DNA of 64,000 nt from Vibrio sp. FE10 (GTDB lineage: Bacteria; Pseudomonadota; Gammaproteobacteria; Enterobacterales; Vibrionaceae), in contig NZ_AP028068.1 of assembly GCF_030297155.1 (NCBI RefSeq), positions 1,984,001 to 2,048,000 on the forward strand, written 5' to 3'. Numbering within the stretch: the first letter of the stretch is position 1; every line of letters starts with the position of its first letter. Below, piece by piece: positions 17,683-27,099 of this stretch. The translations under genes were made by a program, and so were the position numbers. The notes under the pieces were generated by a model that did no database searches, was not told the DNA's origin, and worked only from the letters and a program-made list of their open reading frames with translations.

Positions 17683-18750
17683 ATGAAAAAAATAATTACG
17701 TCAGTGCTATGTGCTTCATTCGCCTCTCCAGCCTTCGCCATCATTGAGCTTACCGATAATTTATCCTTAAGCGGTTTTGGTTCAACGTCTTGGGCAACGT
17801 CAGATAACGACAACCCATTAATTATTAACCGCGGCTTTACCGATGAGAACTGCTACGACTGTGATACCACATTTGGTGTTCAACTCGACTACTTCTACAA
17901 CTCATTTAAAGCATCGGTACAAGTTGTTAAAGCGCCACAGTTTGATTGGAGTGACCCACAGCTTGAATGGGCTTACCTTGGCTATGAGTTCAATGACTTT
18001 GATGTCAGTATCGGTCGATTGAGACTGCCACTGTTTCTTGCTTCTGAATACTACTATGTCGGCCAAGCCTACATGACCGCTAGGCCACCTACAGAGGTGT
18101 ATAACGCTGTACTGGGTATTACTGCTTTCAATGGTATTAAAGTGAGTTGGACTCACGATGTTAGTGACGAAGCGACGCTATTGCTTACTCCATTCTTAGG
18201 TATCAAAGACAACAATGAAGTCGACTTCAATTCGAGTACAGAACTGGAATTTGAAACCAATCGAATGTTCGGGGCTAACCTCCAGTTAAGCGGAGAAAAT
18301 TATCGTTGGAACTTATCCTTCTTAGATTCAAACTTTGATCAGACGGTTAAGATTAAGAACGTTGGATCTCTTCCAAAACAAGACAACCAACACATTCAAC
18401 TTTGGTCATTAGGTGCTGAATACGAATTTGGTCAAGCAATACTGGCCAGTGAAGGACAAACAAGTGACTTCTCGTCATCAATGTACGCGAGTTTAGGCTA
18501 TCGACTCAATACGTTTACTCCGTACGTCGTTTACGGTGCAGAGTTTGATTCACACGAACACCTAACAGGAAACAGCTACCTAATCGGCGTGGACTATGAT
18601 GTGTTACCGAACGTTTCCATCAATGGTGAAGTGCAATACTTTGAAGCTCGTAAAACAAACGGTGCCTTTGTAGAAGATTTTAACGCACGGACAGGCTTTG
18701 ATGATAAAGATGCCGTGCTATACACCATCATGTTGAGTTTCGTTTTCTAA
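17683..18750 (+). CDS. Outer-membrane porin-like beta-barrel protein
   Basis: 355 residues with a signal peptide (cleavage near AFA-IIEL). The rest is alternating beta-strand sequence: LSLSGFGSTSW at the start, paired aromatic/glycine strands, RLRLPLF, and a C-terminal YTIMLSFVF ending in Phe as outer-membrane barrels do. It is the last gene of the kinase / PstS-like / porin operon, 1 bp after the preceding stop, and is followed by a terminator. It is related to the porin at 19260-20396: both share the RISGFG/SLSGFG N-terminus and the GxLRLPLF.S.YY/YT segment. Substrate is unknown. Confidence 0.8.
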   Translation: MKKIITSVLCASFASPAFAIIELTDNLSLSGFGSTSWATSDNDNPLIINRGFTDENCYDCDTTFGVQLDYFYNSFKASVQVVKAPQFDWSDPQLEWAYLGYEFNDFDVSIGRLRLPLFLASEYYYVGQAYMTARPPTEVYNAVLGITAFNGIKVSWTHDVSDEATLLLTPFLGIKDNNEVDFNSSTELEFETNRMFGANLQLSGENYRWNLSFLDSNFDQTVKIKNVGSLPKQDNQHIQLWSLGAEYEFGQAILASEGQTSDFSSSMYASLGYRLNTFTPYVVYGAEFDSHEHLTGNSYLIGVDYDVLPNVSINGEVQYFEARKTNGAFVEDFNARTGFDDKDAVLYTIMLSFVF

Positions 18751-18781
18751 CCTAGAATTGAACAATCGTCATGAAAAAAAC

Positions 18782-18817
18782 AAAGCCCAAGATAGTCACT
18801 CTACCTTGGGCTTTTTT
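18782..18817. terminator. Bidirectional terminator between the two mirrored modules
   Basis: AAAGCCCAAG (18782-18791) pairs with CTTGGGCTTT (18805-18814), with TAG/CTA extending the stem inside one mismatch. T-runs follow on the plus strand and A-runs precede on the other side, so it can end both converging operons. Confidence 0.85.
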
Positions 18818-18839
18818 ATGATAGACAAGTAACAGCCGA

Positions 18840-19250
18840 TTAGTACTTAAATAAAACCTTCACATCACCTGTCACTGACGCTTCATCAACATATCCAATA
18901 GCGTTAGTTTTAGACGCTACAGTTGTAATTGCTGCATTATAGTCAGATACCTGAATAGGAGCCTCAGCTTTACCTGTAAAGACGAGTCGTGACCAAGCTG
19001 ATTGAAGCTGTGATTCACTGCGCCCTGTCGCTACCTCGTGAAAGGCTAGTCGCCCTTCAGAACCATCAGCCAGTTCGACTATTTGGGCTTTCGTACCATT
19101 TGATAGCTTGCTCTTTTTACCCATAAAGAGTTTTTTAACATCAGATTTTGATAATGAATCAACACCTGCATTGTTACCAATAACGACCATTCCAGCAGAA
19201 GCATTAAATGAAAGAACCGCTATGGTTATTGCTGTCAGTAAACTTTTCAT
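18840..19250 (-). CDS. PstS-like small periplasmic protein (mirror module)
   Basis: 136 residues with a signal peptide (cleavage near NASA-GMVV). It shows the same family layout as the protein at 17205: GNNAGVDSLSKSDVKKLF, MGKKSKLSNG, a central SQLQSAWSRLVFTGKAEAP, and a final AIGYVDEASV. There is an excellent AAGGAGG site before ATG 19250, 9 bp after the porin stop. The gene order (chemoreceptor, porin, PstS-like protein) is the mirror of the kinase module. It probably delivers a ligand signal to the chemoreceptor or supports the porin; phosphate binding is not proven. Confidence 0.8.
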   Translation of the reverse strand: MKSLLTAITIAVLSFNASAGMVVIGNNAGVDSLSKSDVKKLFMGKKSKLSNGTKAQIVELADGSEGRLAFHEVATGRSESQLQSAWSRLVFTGKAEAPIQVSDYNAAITTVASKTNAIGYVDEASVTGDVKVLFKY

Positions 19251-19259
19251 GTTGCCTCC

Positions 19260-20396
19260 TTAAAATACGAAATCAAGACGTGCTGAATAAACAATAGAAC
19301 TGTCTTCAAGGTAGTTACCGGTCGCAACATATGGATTTGCAGTTGTTTCAACATTGCTTTGGAAACCGCCACTTGTGTCGCGGTAATCTACGTAGGTAAC
19401 ATCCGCTTTTAAAGACATGTTCTTAGCGAAATCCCAGCGGCTACCAACAGAGTAAGAAAGACGTTCATAATTCATTGACTCCTTCACAGCCGTGCTCATC
19501 ATGTTCTCACGTTCTTCGTTATCTGTTGTTTCAACCCAACTTACAGAAACATAAGGCGTAAATTCAGTAATACGGTAACCAACCAAGCCAGATACCGATT
19601 GATAATCATAAAATTGACCTTCTAATTGAACGTCAGCGGCTTCTACATTAACCAGTAAGTCACCGTTGTCATATTGAGCACCAAAAGAGATAAACTGGCC
19701 ATCTTGGCTATCTAAAATCGCGCCTAGTTGACAGTACGGATCTTGCGAACTTTGAAAGTCGCAAGATGGGTTAGATTCGGCAACGAAATATGAACCACGG
19801 AAGGTAAAGTCATCTACATTCCAGTTGGCGCTAATACCAAACAACTTATCCAGTTTAACTTCACCAACAATTGAGTCGTCTTCATCAATAGTACCAATAC
19901 CGACCACAGGCTGAAGAAGAATACTTGAATCTTCAAGCTCAATCGGAATCAATAAATCAGCCCCCGTATAGCCCTTTAAAACAATGTTTTCATACAATTC
20001 TTGAGAAGGTCTGATCATAGGATATGCATAACCAAGATCTGTGTAGTCTGAATAGAAGAACAGAGGTAGACGCAGTTTACCCGCACGGGCAGTAAATGAA
20101 TCAAAATCATAAGAGGCGTAAGCCATTTCAATTTTTGGCTCATAGTCATAGCGGCTATTTGCAACAATTTGCGTCACGAACTTCGCTCGCTCGTTAACTT
20201 GGAAATCGAACTGCAAGCCCGCTAATGTTTCTTGTTCCCAATCCAATTTTTCGTCCGTATAGCCGGCATAACCGATTGCGTTATCTGATTTACCGATACC
20301 TACAGATCCAAACCCGCTAATACGAAGATTATCCATATTTGCAGCATTTGCTCCAAACGCCATACTTACTAGGGCAGCAACCACTGTCTTCTTCAT
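19260..20396 (-). CDS. Outer-membrane porin-like beta-barrel protein (mirror module)
   Basis: About 378 residues. The start is placed at ATG 20396 (MKKTVVAALV) because TTGGAG lies just upstream; an in-frame TTG at 20408 is part of that site. The signal peptide is cleaved near GANA-ANMD. Beta-strand repeats run through the protein and end in YSARLDFVF, with the terminal Phe of barrel proteins. It is homologous to the porin at 17683-18750 (NLRISGFGSVG start; AGKLRLPLFFYSDYTDLGYAYP). One Cys pair in a loop (CDFQ...DPYC) may form a disulfide. Substrate is unknown. Confidence 0.82.
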   Translation of the reverse strand: MKKTVVAALVSMAFGANAANMDNLRISGFGSVGIGKSDNAIGYAGYTDEKLDWEQETLAGLQFDFQVNERAKFVTQIVANSRYDYEPKIEMAYASYDFDSFTARAGKLRLPLFFYSDYTDLGYAYPMIRPSQELYENIVLKGYTGADLLIPIELEDSSILLQPVVGIGTIDEDDSIVGEVKLDKLFGISANWNVDDFTFRGSYFVAESNPSCDFQSSQDPYCQLGAILDSQDGQFISFGAQYDNGDLLVNVEAADVQLEGQFYDYQSVSGLVGYRITEFTPYVSVSWVETTDNEERENMMSTAVKESMNYERLSYSVGSRWDFAKNMSLKADVTYVDYRDTSGGFQSNVETTANPYVATGNYLEDSSIVYSARLDFVF

Positions 20397-22000
20397 AACT
20401 AACTCCAATTTGTTATGTTATTTTCTTGTTTTTATGTAATGAACCCAGATCTTGGGCATGCTCCCGCCCTCCTTTAGACATAGTCTGAAAGAGAGAAGGA
20501 ATAATTCGTGAGGGCTTAACTAACCTTAAAGTGGCCAGTTAATGTTGATATGTTACGAGTGACTTCCTGAATGTCATGAGCAACTGCGTCGACTTGTTGA
20601 ACGCTGTTGCTTGTACCTTCTGCCATTTTTCTAATTTCTTCGACAAAAGTTTCTATACGAGTTGAAGTTTGTTCCTGCTCTTCAGTTGCAGCGGCAATAC
20701 TTTCGTTTCGCTGACTGATTTCAGTTATCTCGGAAGTGATTTTTTGTAGCGAGTTTTCAGCAACCAGTGACTTTTCAACGCAGGTTTCAGCTTTCATCAC
20801 GCTATCCGAAATGATCGTAGAGGCTGTTTTAGCTTGCTCTTGTAACTGCAAAAGTACAGATTGGATTTCTTGTGTCGACGTTTGTGTTCTTGATGCTAAC
20901 GTTCTAACTTCATCAGCAACAACAGCAAAACCACGACCTTGCTCACCAGCACGTGCCGCTTCGATTGCAGCATTTAGTGCCAGTAGATTTGTTTGCTCAG
21001 CAATAGCGCTTATCGCCTCTAAGATAGATCCGGCACTTTGAGTCTTGTCATTCAACTGCTTAACCACTTGTGAAGCATTGCCTACATCTTGCGTCAGTTC
21101 TTGCACGGCTAAAATGGTACTTTTAACCTGCTGCTCTCCTAGTGTCGCCTGCTCACTGGCACTCGAAGCAGAAGTCGAAGCATCATTCGCGTTCGTTGCG
21201 ATCTCTCTGGCAGCAACAAACAACTGATTTAATGAACTAGATACTTCTTCAATAGAAAGATGTTGTTTGGTCGAAAGTTCGTTAGTGACCTGACTAGAGC
21301 TCACTAAAGCGCTAGAAATAGTGTCCAATTGAGTGACGTTCTCGATTGTATGCGTCACGTTTTGTTGTAGATGAGAAACAAAGCTATTGAATGATTCAAC
21401 TAGAGGTTTTAGTTCGTCGTTTTTCTCGTGTTGTAAGCGAACCGTTAAATCACCATCCCCTTCCGCAATATCGCGCATTTTGTCACTGATGTTTGCTAAA
21501 TCTAGCCGTATACCTTTTACAACAAACCATCCAAAGATACACATAGCAAGCATGGCTAATGCACCTGAAATACTCATGATCTGGTTAGCTGTTTTGTTAT
21601 TCGATTCTAACTCTTGCACTGCGTTCTCAAACTCTGACTGACGAGCCGACGAAAACTCACTCATCCCCGTTGTAAGTTCGTCTAAGATTGCAGTGCTTTG
21701 CTTCGCGAGACGACCCGCCTCACTAAGGCTAATCTCTTCGTCGATCATGCCTTGCGCGATACGATAAGCCAGATCGAAATATTGATTGGTTTGATTTTGC
21801 AAAAGTGCGGATGAACCCTGTAAAGATGGGTTCAATGAAATTTGAATATTGAAGTTGCTTTGGATCGCAGCAAGAGTTTGCTTATTCATCTCCAAAATCT
21901 CTTCATCACCGAGAGTCACTGCTAAATTAAAACGCTCTGCTAATTGAGAGATTAAAACACTATTCAACGAAGCAGAATTCATGACAGGATAAGTCACTTG

Positions 22001-22006
22001 GTCAAT
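22001..22006. repeat. Target-site duplication, left copy (GTCAAT)
   Basis: GTCAAT directly abuts the left IS end and is repeated at 24579-24584. It derives from codons of the interrupted chemoreceptor gene. Confidence 0.93.
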
Positions 22007-22104
22007 TGCGTATTTCGGCTGATGTGACCCCTAGTTTCGTTTTTAATCGACCACCTTTTTAAGCCTCTCTTTTCTCTTCCTTAGTTTTACTCCAAGTGGT
22101 CGAT

Positions 22105-22827
22105 TTAAGCCAGTTTTCTCATTGATTCCCCTCGTAACTCGATTCTATGACTTTGATGAACCAACCTATCTAAGATCGCATCAGCGATCGTCGAGTTGTC
22201 GATCATCTCGTGCCATTCTTTTACAGGTAGTTGGCTGATAATGATTGTACTGCACTCTTGGTATCTATCTTCTAGCACTTCGAGAAGATTACTTGCATGC
22301 TCTTGGCTGAGTTTTTCCATTCCCCAGTCATCGATAACCAACAGTTTTTTCTTAGACAAGCTCAGTAGCAGCTTTTGATAGCTGCCATCAAGGCGGCTAC
22401 TACTCAGGTCATCAAGTAAACGATTTAGGCGATAATAACGACTTGGGCAGTGTTGCTCACACGCCTGCTCGGCGAGCGCACAAGCAACATAGGTTTTACC
22501 TGCACCTGTTGCACCTGTAATCAGGACATTCTGTCGCTTTTGTAAATAAGTGCCTGATAATAACTCTCCCATCATTGCTCTTTTTAAGCCTCGTTCTGGG
22601 CGGTAGTCCAGTTGATTACCGCTAGCGCTTAGGCGCAGCTTGGCTTGCCGTTTAAGTCGTTGGATTTTGGTTTGATCTCGGTTCACTATCTCATGATCAA
22701 GGATGAGTCCTAACCTTTCTTCAAAGCCAAGTTCAGCATAGGTCGCGGGGTGTATCCTTTGCTGTTCCAGTGCATCAGAAGCATGACTTAGGCGTAGTGA
22801 TTTTAACTGTTGGATTATTGCGTCCAT
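22105..22827 (-). CDS. istB: IstB transposition helper ATPase (IS21 family)
   Basis: About 240 residues, AAA+ DnaA/DnaC-like ATPase that selects target DNA and stimulates IstA. Walker A is ITGATGAGKTY and Walker B is LLVIDDWGM; the N-terminal helix MDAIIQQLKSLRLSHA and C-terminal SHRIELRGESMR are typical of IstB. The start is set at ATG 22827 because AGGAGAAAC lies just upstream, overlapping the istA stop codon. The frame is open further upstream to 22866, but that extension lies inside istA. Translation is probably coupled to istA. Confidence 0.95.
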   Translation of the reverse strand: MDAIIQQLKSLRLSHASDALEQQRIHPATYAELGFEERLGLILDHEIVNRDQTKIQRLKRQAKLRLSASGNQLDYRPERGLKRAMMGELLSGTYLQKRQNVLITGATGAGKTYVACALAEQACEQHCPSRYYRLNRLLDDLSSSRLDGSYQKLLLSLSKKKLLVIDDWGMEKLSQEHASNLLEVLEDRYQECSTIIISQLPVKEWHEMIDNSTIADAILDRLVHQSHRIELRGESMRKLA

Positions 22828-22837
22828 ATTGTTTCTC

Positions 22838-24370
22838 CTAGTGGTAGTAGTTGGAACCACGAACATTAGTGTGTTTAAGGTTTGGGGTATCAGTGGAAGG
22901 CTGAGAGAGAGTGCCTTCTCGATGGTTCTTCAATAAGTTTTTGACGAAGCCAAGGTATGGCTTCTCTGTCACTAAGGCATCTCGGCAAGCTTGTTCTAAC
23001 CGTGCGTCTGAGTGCTTTTTGGCAAGACTTAGTAACCCAAAGCAACTTCTAAAGGCCAATGCTTCATGCTCTGGGCGTTTGAGCAACATCTGAGTCAGTT
23101 CACCTGTGGCTGGCCCAATAGATTTTCCCCAACGGATAAAACGCTCGGGTGTCCATGATTGGTATTGATGGTTGCTTGGCATATGCTCGTAAACGGTAGA
23201 GAGACCATATTCTTTTTGGCTTGTGCAGTGGTGAGCAACAATGCTCCCTTTGTGGTAGATACGTATTATTTGATGCGTTGCTTCAAGCTCAACTTGTTGC
23301 CCAACAAGTTGGTGCGGCACAGAGTAGAAGTGCTTTTTATATTGAATGTGATAATCAGGGGAGACGGTTGCTCGTTTAGTTTCGATATACACATATGGTT
23401 GCGATGGCAGTGGTTTTAACGCTGGACGGTCAACTTTGTTGAACAAGTCATGTCGATTGACACCAAGCTGTTTCATCTCTCGTTGGTTTAAGTCATGCAT
23501 CAGCTTTCGGATAGCCAGGTTCAGCTCAGCCATTGTATAGAACACTTGGTGGCGAAGGCGCATCATTATCCAGCGCTCTACGATGAGAACTGCGTTCTCA
23601 GCTTTGGCTTTATCTTTAGGCTTGTAGGGCCTGGCTGGCATCACAGCAACGCCGTAATGTTGTGCCAGTTTTCGGTAGCTCTCATTGAGGATAGGGCTAT
23701 GACAGTCTGCTTTCGTTACAGCAGATTTCAGATTATCAGGTACAAGTAGATTCGGAGCACCACCAAAGTGATTAAAGGTATTCACATGAGCCATGAGGAA
23801 GTGTTCAAGCCCTTGGCTCTCACTCGCCTCGACATAGGTGTAATTTGACGCTCCTAAAGTGGCGACAAATACCTGAGCATGTCGGCATTCTCCTGTATCT
23901 GGATTCACAACAGGGATCGTTGGGCCACAGTAGTCAATGAAGAGCTTGTCACCAGCATGGTGAAGTTGGCGCATACTGCGTTTTTGTGTCTTTAGCCAAC
24001 GTCTATACAGTTCGCAGAACTGTGTATAGCCATAGGCTTTGTCTTGATGCTGATGACAATACTCTTCCCAAAGCAAAGCTTTAGTCATCCCTTTACGCTT
24101 CAATTCTAAGTAGCAGAGAGTGAAATCAGGCATCACTTTATGCTGAGAAGATGAGCGACCATCAAACAAAGCTTGGGTGACTTGATTTTCATGATGAGTC
24201 TCTTCCAGTGGCCACGTGAGGCCACTGGATTTAAATCGGGATAGATGCTGGGATACAGTGGAATGAGCAATATTGAGGCAAGCGGCGATCTGTCGATTAG
24301 AAAGATTGCACTCGTATCGGAGGCGTAAGATTTCCTTAATTTTATTCATTGGCATTCTCTTTTTCGGCAT
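22838..24370 (-). CDS. istA: IstA transposase (IS21 family)
   Basis: 510 residues. An N-terminal helix-turn-helix (LRLRYECNLSNRQIAACLNI) is followed by an rve integrase core with the DDE triad at KLFIDYCGPT (D), LLVPDNLKSA (D) and DKAKAENAVLIVERWI (E). A C-terminal beta domain follows. Length is normal for the family and the frame is uninterrupted, so the enzyme is probably functional. It precedes istB on the same strand. Confidence 0.95.
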   Translation of the reverse strand: MPKKRMPMNKIKEILRLRYECNLSNRQIAACLNIAHSTVSQHLSRFKSSGLTWPLEETHHENQVTQALFDGRSSSQHKVMPDFTLCYLELKRKGMTKALLWEEYCHQHQDKAYGYTQFCELYRRWLKTQKRSMRQLHHAGDKLFIDYCGPTIPVVNPDTGECRHAQVFVATLGASNYTYVEASESQGLEHFLMAHVNTFNHFGGAPNLLVPDNLKSAVTKADCHSPILNESYRKLAQHYGVAVMPARPYKPKDKAKAENAVLIVERWIMMRLRHQVFYTMAELNLAIRKLMHDLNQREMKQLGVNRHDLFNKVDRPALKPLPSQPYVYIETKRATVSPDYHIQYKKHFYSVPHQLVGQQVELEATHQIIRIYHKGSIVAHHCTSQKEYGLSTVYEHMPSNHQYQSWTPERFIRWGKSIGPATGELTQMLLKRPEHEALAFRSCFGLLSLAKKHSDARLEQACRDALVTEKPYLGFVKNLLKNHREGTLSQPSTDTPNLKHTNVRGSNYYH

Positions 24371-24439
24371 GATTTATCCTTAGTGCTCTCAACATGAAAG
24401 ACTCAGGTTAAACCTATTGATTTAAAAGAGAAAAGAGGT

Positions 24440-24578
24440 TTATTTCGGTAAATCGACCATCGATTTCGGAAACACACCGAAAAGTGGATGATTAAAACCG
24501 AAATGAGTGGTTGGTTAAAAACGGATTTGGTGGTCGATTAAAACCGAAATAGGCGGTCGGCTAGCTCCGAAATATGCA
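24440..24578. repeat. Multiple transposase-binding repeats at the istA end of the IS
   Basis: Related ~20-bp units such as GTGGATGATTAAAACCGAAA, GTGGTTGGTTAAAAACGGA and GTGGTCGATTAAAACCGAAA occur in tandem before the right end. Matching units (AATCGACCACC near 22047 and GTGGTCGATTTAAG near 22097) lie at the left end. IS21 elements carry such internal repeats as IstA binding sites. Confidence 0.75.
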
Positions 24579-24584
24579 GTCAAT
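24579..24584. repeat. Target-site duplication, right copy (GTCAAT)
   Basis: Identical to 22001-22006. The flanks joined through a single copy give continuous chemoreceptor sequence. Confidence 0.93.
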
Positions 24585-24707
24585 TCGATTAACCTGCTTT
24601 GTATTGTTAGTTAATGTATCCCCTCCAACAAATAGAATACTAATAAACCCGACTAACGAAACTAAACATAACGCTAGAATTCTATTCTTGATCGATAGTG
24701 TAAACAT

Positions 24708-25179
24708 AAGCTTTCCTTGCTAAACAGTATGATAAACTGCACTAATTATTCGAACAATAACAGATCTGACCAGTATATCAATCTGTTACGCCAAAAATAG
24801 TGACAGAAATGTTAATATTATTTATAAACTGTTATATCAGAAAAATAACCATATAAATCAACATGTATAAATAACCATTTTATTAAAAGCCCCTAGTCAT
24901 CAAAATATCGGCCCTCTATTTAAAATATAGTTCTGCGGTTTTTGTCCTCATTTTTATTATTTAAGAGCAGACCTATCGTCACGCTTAAATCGATATAAAG
25001 AAGCCAAACCCCTGCTTACATTCAACTTGGTAATAAATTAACGTCGCAGAGTGATCTACAATTTAATGGTTCTGTCAGAGCCGTCAGCATTGTGTAAAAA
25101 GGCTGCAAACTCACGAACTTCACCGCCCTTACTCGGTCAATCTTAGAGCGAATAAACAGATACCTTAAACGGAGAACGC
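24708..25179. other. Intergenic region between chemoreceptor 5' end and gamma-glutamyltransferase
   Basis: This 472-bp AT-rich region must contain the promoters of the chemoreceptor module (minus) and ggt (plus). A ribosome binding site (CGGAGAACGC) precedes ATG 25180. I see no gene, strong palindrome or terminator here. Confidence 0.5.
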
Positions 25180-26910
25180 ATGCGAATAGCTACTTTATCT
25201 TTAAGTTTGGTTTCAGCGGTCGGTTTCGCGGCTGAGCCAAATCCTTTTCCAATTACGCCAGATGAAAGTGGCGAAGAGTTTATGGTAAGTGCGACTAACC
25301 CATATGTAAGCAGTACTGGGTATTCGATACTCAAAAAAGGCGGCAACGCCATTGATGCGATGGTTGCGATGCAGATGACCATGTCGGTCGTAGAACCAGA
25401 TATGACTGGGATCGGCGGCGGCACTTTTGCGCTGTTTTATCAAAAAGACAAAGACCAATTTCTTGCTCTTGATGGACGGGATGAAGCGCCCTCAAGTGCG
25501 ACTCCAGATATGTTCATGGAAGGTGGTAAGGCACTCAGTCGAAATGAGATTTTAGGGCCAAGATCTGTCGCAGTACCGGGTACGCTTCGTTTGCTCTATA
25601 GCGCACATCAAGAATACGGAAAACTGCCATGGTCTGAGTTGGTTCAGCCTGCGATTGAGCTTGCCAGTAAAGGTTATGCGATGAACAGCTACACCTATGA
25701 CATCGTGGTTCGTGAGCAAGAACGATTGATTGAAGATCCAGAGATCAAAGCGCTCTATTGGAATAACGACGAGATTAAACCAACAGGCACTTTGATGAAG
25801 AACCCAGAACTTGCCAACACACTGACCAATATTGCTCAGCAAGGTGACAAATACCTTTATGGTGGTGAGTTTGGTAAGCATATCGTTGAAACGGTCAACA
25901 ACCGTATCGACTCAGACCACGCTAAGCTGTCTATCGAAGACTTTGAGCAGTACCACGTTAAACAGCGTGATGTCATTGAAAGCGACTATCGAGGCAATAA
26001 GATTGTGTCGTTTGGCTACCCTGCCTCTGGTGGCGTGATGGTCGCTCAAAGTCTTGAAATGCTAGAAGCCTATGATTTAGCAGACATGTCCAAAACCGAT
26101 GTGGAACCTTGGCGATTAATGACGGAAGCAATGCGAATCGCAAAAGCCGACCGAATCGCTTATGCGGGTGATCCTGATTACGTTGAAGCCCCTGTGAATG
26201 CCCTGCTCGACAAATCCTACATCGATGAACGACGCAAACTGATCCCTGAAAGTGGCATTGCTCAAAACAACCCTAAAGCGGGGAAAGTCACCGATACCGA
26301 ATACGCACAGTATCAAGGCTTTGAGAGTCAAGATACCGGACACATTTCCATTATCGACAAAGACGGAAACGCGATTGCAATGACAAGTACTGTCGGCACA
26401 GGCATGGGTTCAGGAGTAATGGTCGATGGTGTGATTCTTAATGCCCAAATGGCCAACTTCTCCACCAAGCCCACCATAAACGGTAAACCGACACAAAACG
26501 CTATCGAAGCAGGCAAACGTCCTCGCTCTGCGATTACGCCGTTAATGGTGATCGACAAAAAAGACGACCTGCGCTTAGTGGTCGGGTCTCCGGGTAGTTC
26601 GCAAATCCCAGGTTACGTGTTGAAAACCGTGGTTGGCGTTCTCGATTGGGATCTCTCCGCACAAGAAGCAATTGACCTGCCGAACATTCAGTACGGCACT
26701 AAAATTGATCGAACCAAACCTTATGACCCAACAGGTTTATTAGTTGAGAAGAAGACTTACGCTGAAATGCTTGTCCCAGAATTTATGCAGCTTGGTTATC
26801 CAGTGCATGTGATCCCAGTGGTCAGCGGTTTGAATGCCATTGAAATCAAAGATGGCAAGATCCATGGCGCAACAGACAGACGTCGCGCATCTACCTCAAT
26901 GGGCGAATGA
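25180..26910 (+). CDS. ggt: Gamma-glutamyltransferase
   Basis: 576-residue periplasmic enzyme that cleaves or transfers the gamma-glutamyl group of glutathione and related peptides. It is made as a precursor that self-cleaves before a catalytic Thr. Visible are a signal peptide (cleavage near GFAA-EPNP), the N-terminal core (GGNAIDAMVAMQ, GIGGGTFALFY), the processing site SQDTGHISIIDKDGNAIAMT with the nucleophile Thr near residue 387, and the downstream GSGVMVDGVILNAQMANFS and GSPGSSQIPGYVL glycine loop. Length is usual for the family. It is a single gene with its own upstream region and a terminator after it. Confidence 0.93.
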   Translation: MRIATLSLSLVSAVGFAAEPNPFPITPDESGEEFMVSATNPYVSSTGYSILKKGGNAIDAMVAMQMTMSVVEPDMTGIGGGTFALFYQKDKDQFLALDGRDEAPSSATPDMFMEGGKALSRNEILGPRSVAVPGTLRLLYSAHQEYGKLPWSELVQPAIELASKGYAMNSYTYDIVVREQERLIEDPEIKALYWNNDEIKPTGTLMKNPELANTLTNIAQQGDKYLYGGEFGKHIVETVNNRIDSDHAKLSIEDFEQYHVKQRDVIESDYRGNKIVSFGYPASGGVMVAQSLEMLEAYDLADMSKTDVEPWRLMTEAMRIAKADRIAYAGDPDYVEAPVNALLDKSYIDERRKLIPESGIAQNNPKAGKVTDTEYAQYQGFESQDTGHISIIDKDGNAIAMTSTVGTGMGSGVMVDGVILNAQMANFSTKPTINGKPTQNAIEAGKRPRSAITPLMVIDKKDDLRLVVGSPGSSQIPGYVLKTVVGVLDWDLSAQEAIDLPNIQYGTKIDRTKPYDPTGLLVEKKTYAEMLVPEFMQLGYPVHVIPVVSGLNAIEIKDGKIHGATDRRRASTSMGE

Positions 26911-27035
26911 TTTAACTAAATGGGTGAGCGAACAAGCTCACCCACTTTAGACACCTCTAGCTTACTTCTTATTCTAAAACACATTCCAAACAGAACTCTA
27001 TGACCCGTCTTGGTATGAGTCGACACTAAATGTAA

Positions 27036-27066
27036 AAAAGCCAGTCGAACATTTCGACTGGCTTTT
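27036..27066. terminator. Bidirectional terminator between ggt and the HEAT/TPR gene
   Basis: AAAAGCCAGTCGAA (27036-27049) and TTCGACTGGCTTTT (27053-27066) form a perfect 14-bp stem with a 3-nt loop. A- and T-runs on either side allow use from both strands. Confidence 0.88.
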
Positions 27067-27099
27067 CATTAGCGGCTTCGCTATTTACTCATACAAGGA

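Larger units (their letters stand above)
22007..24578 (-). mobile_element. Complete IS21-family insertion sequence (2572 bp)
   Basis: The ends are TGCGTATTTCGG at 22007-22018 and CCGAAATATGCA at 24567-24578, an imperfect 12-bp inverted repeat with the TG...CA tips typical of IS21. It carries intact istA and istB, internal end-repeats, and a 6-bp direct duplication GTCAAT on both sides. Both genes are open, so it may still be mobile. Confidence 0.95.
20516..24707 (-). pseudogene. Methyl-accepting chemotaxis protein gene split by an IS21-family insertion
   Basis: The 3' part (20516-22006) encodes ~496 residues: a remnant of the ligand region, a membrane segment ([15 protein letters not shown]), HAMP ([20 protein letters not shown]) and the full signalling hairpin with [38 protein letters not shown]. 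The 5' part lies beyond the insertion at 24579-24707 and starts at ATG 24707 with the first membrane segment (ILALCLVSLVGFISILFV). Removing the element and one copy of GTCAAT restores the frame ...[12 protein letters not shown]. The GTG at 21997 that opens the 3' frame is unlikely to be a true start. The intact gene would encode ~540 residues and head the porin/PstS-like module. It is presumably inactive here, and polar effects on the module are possible. Confidence 0.93.

Noticed and set aside
20516..21997. Chemoreceptor as an intact gene starting at GTG 21997
   Set aside because: The first membrane segment and true ATG are found across the IS at 24707, and the flanks join in frame through one GTCAAT copy, so the gene is interrupted.
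24708..25179. Small gene or RNA in the long AT-rich gap before ggt
   Set aside because: No frame with a ribosome site and no strong stem-loop was visible.
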